Source of the DNA: UBA7455 sp026713185
GTDB taxonomy: Bacteria > Pseudomonadota > Gammaproteobacteria > Pseudomonadales > Azotimanducaceae
Length of the DNA stretch: 64,000 nt
Reading direction: 5' to 3'
Assembly (NCBI GenBank): GCA_963665785.1
Contig: OY762456.1
Span: 4,199,192-4,263,191 of the forward strand
Of this stretch, positions 60,931 to 64,000 are shown piece by piece. Under the pieces are notes generated by a model. The model made no database searches and was not told the origin of the DNA. It worked only from the letters and a program-made list of their open reading frames with translations. The translations under genes were made by a program, and so were the position numbers. How positions within the stretch are numbered: position 1 is the first letter of the stretch; every line of letters starts with the position of its first letter.

Positions 60931-61524
60931 CTAGAGCCCCAGCATTATGCCTTTTGGAATTCCCAGCATGATGGCCAGAGGTTCAACTATCAGGTATTTG
61001 TCGATCAACCTGATCACAATAAAGACCAGGATGGGAGAAAAATCTATCCCTCCCATTGCGGGCAGAAATTTTCTGACGGATGCACACAGGGGTTCACTCA
61101 ACTGGTTGATCAACTGTAGCGCAGGGTGGGTTGAATAAGGTGCAATCCAGCTTGCAATGACCATAATCAGCAGTGAAAAGAAGTATATATCAAGAATCAG
61201 GGATACCACGCCAAGCGCTGACCAGAGGATGTATCTGAAGAGAAAAATATCTCCACCGGCAAACAACATGATCAGCATCAATGCGATGAGTTGTATGATG
61301 ATCGCAACTATCAGTGTGGCGGTATCCACACCTTTTACGGCGGGTAAAAAATTCTGGAACGGCCGAATCGCGGGACCAGTGATTTTCACAACTGCCTGAC
61401 ACAGGGGATTGTAATAGTTGGCGCCTGACACCTGCATCAGAAATCTCAATACGATAAGCAAAATGTAGATGCCAAAAAACATCTGGACTATAAATGCACC
61501 AGCGCCTGCAAAATTCTGAGTCAT
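60931..61524 (-). CDS. yggT: YggT family membrane protein
   Basis: A 197-residue membrane protein with two YggT repeats. Each has two transmembrane helices: FIVQMFFGIYILLIVLRFLM ... NPLCQAVVKITGPAIRPFQNFLP, and ILDIYFFSLLIMVIASWIAP ... HPALQLINQLSEPLCASVRKFLP, which are the family signatures. It may take part in osmotic or division functions, but the role is not settled. It is in the conserved order proC-yggT-rdgB. Confidence 0.93.
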   Translation of the reverse strand: MTQNFAGAGAFIVQMFFGIYILLIVLRFLMQVSGANYYNPLCQAVVKITGPAIRPFQNFLPAVKGVDTATLIVAIIIQLIALMLIMLFAGGDIFLFRYILWSALGVVSLILDIYFFSLLIMVIASWIAPYSTHPALQLINQLSEPLCASVRKFLPAMGGIDFSPILVFIVIRLIDKYLIVEPLAIMLGIPKGIMLGL

Positions 61525-61653
61525 TTCAACTCCTGTTCCTTGATGAACAGACAGGATTATAGCCAGATATCTGTTGCAGCATTATCCCTGTCTGTAAAAA
61601 AAATATTAGCCGCTCCCTTGCCTGTGCCAAAGTGCTGCATCTCATTTCCCTTT

Positions 61654-62466
61654 CTACCCTTTAGCCTCTGCTTCTGCGGCAAGTGCAATCGAACGATGAT
61701 ACGCTTTTGCAACAGCTTTGGAGAAAATATCATTCAGGTTATTGTCCATCAGTGTGTCCAGCGCCGCTTCTGTTGTGCCACCGGGAGAAGTGACATTAAG
61801 TCTCAGCGCTTCCGGTGCTTCATCACTGGCTGCCGCCATTCTGGCGGCGCCAAGCGCGGTTTCCAGCACCAGCTTGCGCGCCATATCCTCAGGCAGACCG
61901 AGTTCCCTGGCAGCTGACACCATGACTTCCATGATGTAAAAAAAGTAAGCGGGTCCACTGCCTGATACAGCAGTCACCGCATCCAATACCGACTCTTCAT
62001 CAACCCAGATACAACTGCCTACGGATGATAGAACTTCCTGGGCAAGAGCCCGTTGTTCATCGGCAACTCCCGGTGTTGCGAACAACCCTGTAATACCGCT
62101 TTGAACCAGTGCGGGCGTATTGGGCATGCAGCGGACAATGGGAACGTTATCGCCCAGCCAGGAAGCAAGCGAACGGGTAGTAATTCCAGCCGCCACACTG
62201 ACCACAAGACGGGCGCCAACGGTGGGTGCTATCTCACTAGCCAGGGCCTGGACGATGTTTGGTTTGACCGAAATTAAAACTACATCAGCCTGCCTGATCG
62301 CAGCCGAATTGTCTGTGGTGGTATTGACCCCCAGTTTCGCGACTTCATCCAGGGCTGCATGGACGGGGTCTGCTGCGGTAATGTCAGAAGGCCGGGCGCC
62401 GTGGTTGATCAACCCCCCGATAATTGCGCGTGCTATGTTTCCCGAACCCAGAAATGCCAGTTTCAT
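61654..62466 (-). CDS. proC: Pyrroline-5-carboxylate reductase
   Basis: ProC makes proline from pyrroline-5-carboxylate with NAD(P)H. The 270 residues begin LAFLGSGNIARAIIGGLI (Rossmann GxGxxA), then VLISVKPNIVQ, RCMPNTPALVQSGITGL and the signature LDAVTAVSGSGPAYFFYIMEV with AAGL-type REL and AMVAR-type ALGAARM regions, ending VTSPGGTTEAALDTL, the dimerisation signature. It starts 3 bases after the yggS stop codon. Confidence 0.96.
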   Translation of the reverse strand: MKLAFLGSGNIARAIIGGLINHGARPSDITAADPVHAALDEVAKLGVNTTTDNSAAIRQADVVLISVKPNIVQALASEIAPTVGARLVVSVAAGITTRSLASWLGDNVPIVRCMPNTPALVQSGITGLFATPGVADEQRALAQEVLSSVGSCIWVDEESVLDAVTAVSGSGPAYFFYIMEVMVSAARELGLPEDMARKLVLETALGAARMAAASDEAPEALRLNVTSPGGTTEAALDTLMDNNLNDIFSKAVAKAYHRSIALAAEAEAKG

Positions 62467-62469
62467 GTG

Positions 62470-63171
62470 TTAATCCTGTGTATTGATTACGGGCTTTCGC
62501 GCACCAAATATGGCCGTTCCGATTCGGACCCAGGTGGCCCCTTCGGCAATGGCCGATTCCAGGTCGCCGGTCATCCCCATCGATAACTGGTCAAAATGGT
62601 TCAGTTTATACTGTGCGTTCAACTCATTCAGCAGTTGGGCAAGACGACGAAAGTATTTTCTCTGTGTCACGGTATCGTTTGTTTCTTCCGTGATGGTCAT
62701 CAATCCTCTGGGCAACAGTCTCTCCATGTCTGACAGACCTTCCAGCAATGCGCCTGCTTCGTCAACAGCCAATCCGGCTTTAGCCGGATCGTTACTGACA
62801 TTGATTTGTAACAGTACGTTAAGCGGCGCTTCCCGTTGCCGCTGCGCGTTGAGTCTGCGGGCGATCTTGAGACTGTCGAGAGAATGTACCCAGTCAAAAT
62901 GATTGGCAATCCAGCGGGTTTTGTTCGATTGGATATGACCGATGAAGTGCCAGTGAACATCGGGAAACAGTAATACTTTATCCATTGCATCCTGAACATA
63001 GTTCTCCCCAAAGTCCCGCTGACCAACTGCAATCGCTTCCTGCACCAGGGTAGCGGGTTTTGTTTTGCTGACGGCCAGCAGTTGAACTTCAGAAGGGTCC
63101 CTGGCCGATACCGCACAGATACGATTGATACGTTCGCGCACGGATTGAAGGTTCCGGACTACACTGGACAT
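62470..63171 (-). CDS. yggS: YggS family PLP-binding protein (PLPBP)
   Basis: PLPBP binds pyridoxal phosphate and tunes B6 balance and amino-acid metabolism; it is not a racemase. The 233 residues have the PLP lysine in LLAVSKTKPATLVQEAI, then GQRDFGENYVQDAMDK, WHFIGHIQSNKTRWIANHFDWVHSLDSLKIA, LLQINVSNDPAKAGL, and SMGMTGDLESAIAEGATWVRIGTAIFG, all characteristic. It heads the yggS-proC-yggT-rdgB-hemW operon and is divergent from pilT, the classic arrangement. Confidence 0.96.
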   Translation of the reverse strand: MSSVVRNLQSVRERINRICAVSARDPSEVQLLAVSKTKPATLVQEAIAVGQRDFGENYVQDAMDKVLLFPDVHWHFIGHIQSNKTRWIANHFDWVHSLDSLKIARRLNAQRQREAPLNVLLQINVSNDPAKAGLAVDEAGALLEGLSDMERLLPRGLMTITEETNDTVTQRKYFRRLAQLLNELNAQYKLNHFDQLSMGMTGDLESAIAEGATWVRIGTAIFGARKPVINTQD

Positions 63172-63251
63172 AGGTTAATTCTGTTAAATATTCACGTTGA
63201 GTAGTGCACGATAATCAATCTTCGGCAGGGTGGGCAACCGATATTCCGGAA

Positions 63252-64000
63252 ATGAACTTAACAGAATTACTGGCATACAGTGAAAAACAGGGCGGGTCCG
63301 ATCTTCACCTCTCCTCGGGGTTGCCTCCAATGATCCGGATTGATGGTGATATCCGGCGCATTAACCTGCCCGTCCTGGACCGGGAGAAAGTACGGGAATT
63401 GATTCACGAGGTCATGAATGACAGGCAGCGTAAAATTTATGAATCGTATCACGAGTGTGACTTTTCCTTTGAAGTACCCGGTGTTGCCAGGTTCAGGGCC
63501 AATGTATTCAATCAGAATCGTGGCGCCGGCGCCGTATTCAGAACAATTCCGTCCAGGGTGTTGACCATGGAAGATCTCAATCTGGGCGCCATCTTCAGAA
63601 GCATCGCGGATACTCCACGGGGACTGATAACGGTAACGGGACCTACGGGGTCCGGTAAAAGTACCACCCTCGCTGCCATGATTGATTACATCAATGATAC
63701 ACGGTATCGGCATATTCTGACGATTGAGGATCCGATTGAATTCGTACACAGCAGCAAAAAGTGCCTGATCAACCAACGTGAAGTACACAGGGATACCCTG
63801 GGTTTCAGCGAGGCATTACGGTCAGCGCTGCGAGAAGACCCGGACATCATTCTGGTTGGGGAAATGAGAGACCTGGAAACGATTCGCCTGGCACTGGAAG
63901 CCGCGGAAACCGGTCATCTGGTTTTTGCTACCCTGCACACGTCATCCGCGGCTAAAACCATAGACCGGATCATTGACGTATTCCCTGCTGCAGAAAAATC
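63252..64000 (+). CDS. pilT: Type IV pilus retraction ATPase PilT, 5' part
   Basis: PilT is the hexameric ATPase that retracts type IV pili for twitching motility. The visible 249 codons, starting ATG 63252 (MNLTELLAYSEKQGGSDLHL), include GLPPMIRIDGDIRRIN, RFRANVFNQNRGAGAVFRTIP, Walker A TGPTGSGKSTTLAAM, the Asp box ILTIEDPIEFVH, Walker B SALREDPDIILVGEMRDLET and TGHLVFATLHTSSAAKTIDR. The gene is cut by the right edge; about a quarter is missing. It is divergent from yggS, and pilU or other genes may follow outside the window. Confidence 0.95.
   Translation, partial: MNLTELLAYSEKQGGSDLHLSSGLPPMIRIDGDIRRINLPVLDREKVRELIHEVMNDRQRKIYESYHECDFSFEVPGVARFRANVFNQNRGAGAVFRTIPSRVLTMEDLNLGAIFRSIADTPRGLITVTGPTGSGKSTTLAAMIDYINDTRYRHILTIEDPIEFVHSSKKCLINQREVHRDTLGFSEALRSALREDPDIILVGEMRDLETIRLALEAAETGHLVFATLHTSSAAKTIDRIIDVFPAAEK

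Overview
The window is a chromosomal segment of a gammaproteobacterium. The evidence is gene order: metY-rimP-nusA-infB-rbfA-truB-rpsO-pnp, hrcA-grpE-dnaK-dnaJ with dapB-carA-carB nearby, recN/fur/bamE/rnfH/ratA/smpB/ssrA, and yggS-proC-yggT-rdgB-hemW beside pilT. The tmRNA tag is ANDENYALAA, and dksA-gluQ-pcnB lie together as in Pseudomonas-type genomes. The order within the class cannot be fixed from sequence alone. Most of the window is moderate-GC core chromosome; two stretches (about 27.9-32.6 kb and 51.35-57.2 kb) are accessory.

Layout. 0-0.6 kb: the start of an acyltransferase-3 gene and two repeat elements. 0.7-5.75 kb: dksA, gluQRS, pcnB and acs on the plus strand, closed by a perfect 22-bp-arm hairpin shared with the converging pnp. 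5.8-14.5 kb: the transcription/translation operon tRNA-fMet, rimP, nusA, infB, rbfA, truB, rpsO, pnp on the minus strand, with a strong promoter before the tRNA and hairpins around the rimP leader. 14.6-20.7 kb: aminotransferase, sfsA, a FecCD-type iron/heme/B12 permease and ATPase, and DNA polymerase II, nearly all overlapping or abutting. 20.6-23.0 kb: adenosine-kinase-like sugar kinase and hemL (minus). 23.1-27.7 kb: DUF6776-like membrane protein, bactofilin, erpA, a divergent M23 endopeptidase, and tyrS. 27.7-27.9 kb: tRNA-Ala and tRNA-Ile as a free-standing pair with its own promoter and no rRNA genes. 28.3-32.6 kb (accessory): a DDE transposase, a CmoB-like methyltransferase and an Rpn/PD-(D/E)XK protein whose 3' part is tandemly duplicated.

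32.6-38.0 kb: carB, carA and dapB (minus) with a possible arginine-codon leader peptide overlapping a terminator before carA. 38.2-45.3 kb: a beta-lactamase-fold hydrolase, an alpha/beta hydrolase overlapping dnaJ, then dnaJ, dnaK, grpE and hrcA, with a close match to a sigma-32 promoter before grpE. 45.5-51.35 kb: recN, fur, bamE, rnfH, ratA, a sodium-dependent NSS transporter, smpB and tmRNA. 51.35-57.2 kb: an IS graveyard downstream of ssrA, with a GC-rich ISAs1-type element whose frameshifted transposase carries an N-terminal DruA-like (DUF4338) domain and has split an already dead zinc-ribbon transposase; also two further transposase remnants, a small membrane protein and a DUF899 protein. 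57.2-64.0 kb: trmB, an FAD monooxygenase, hemW-rdgB-yggT-proC-yggS, and the first three quarters of pilT.

A roughly 90-bp dispersed repeat occurs four times in intergenic positions (283, 2225, 38079, 50320), once making up most of the smpB leader. No CRISPR array, prophage or plasmid genes were seen. I found no complete new multi-gene system. The best leads are the DruA-domain/ISAs1 fusion, the Rpn cassette bracketed by REP-like motifs, the new repeat family, the carA leader, and a TyrRS lacking both histidines of its HIGH signature.
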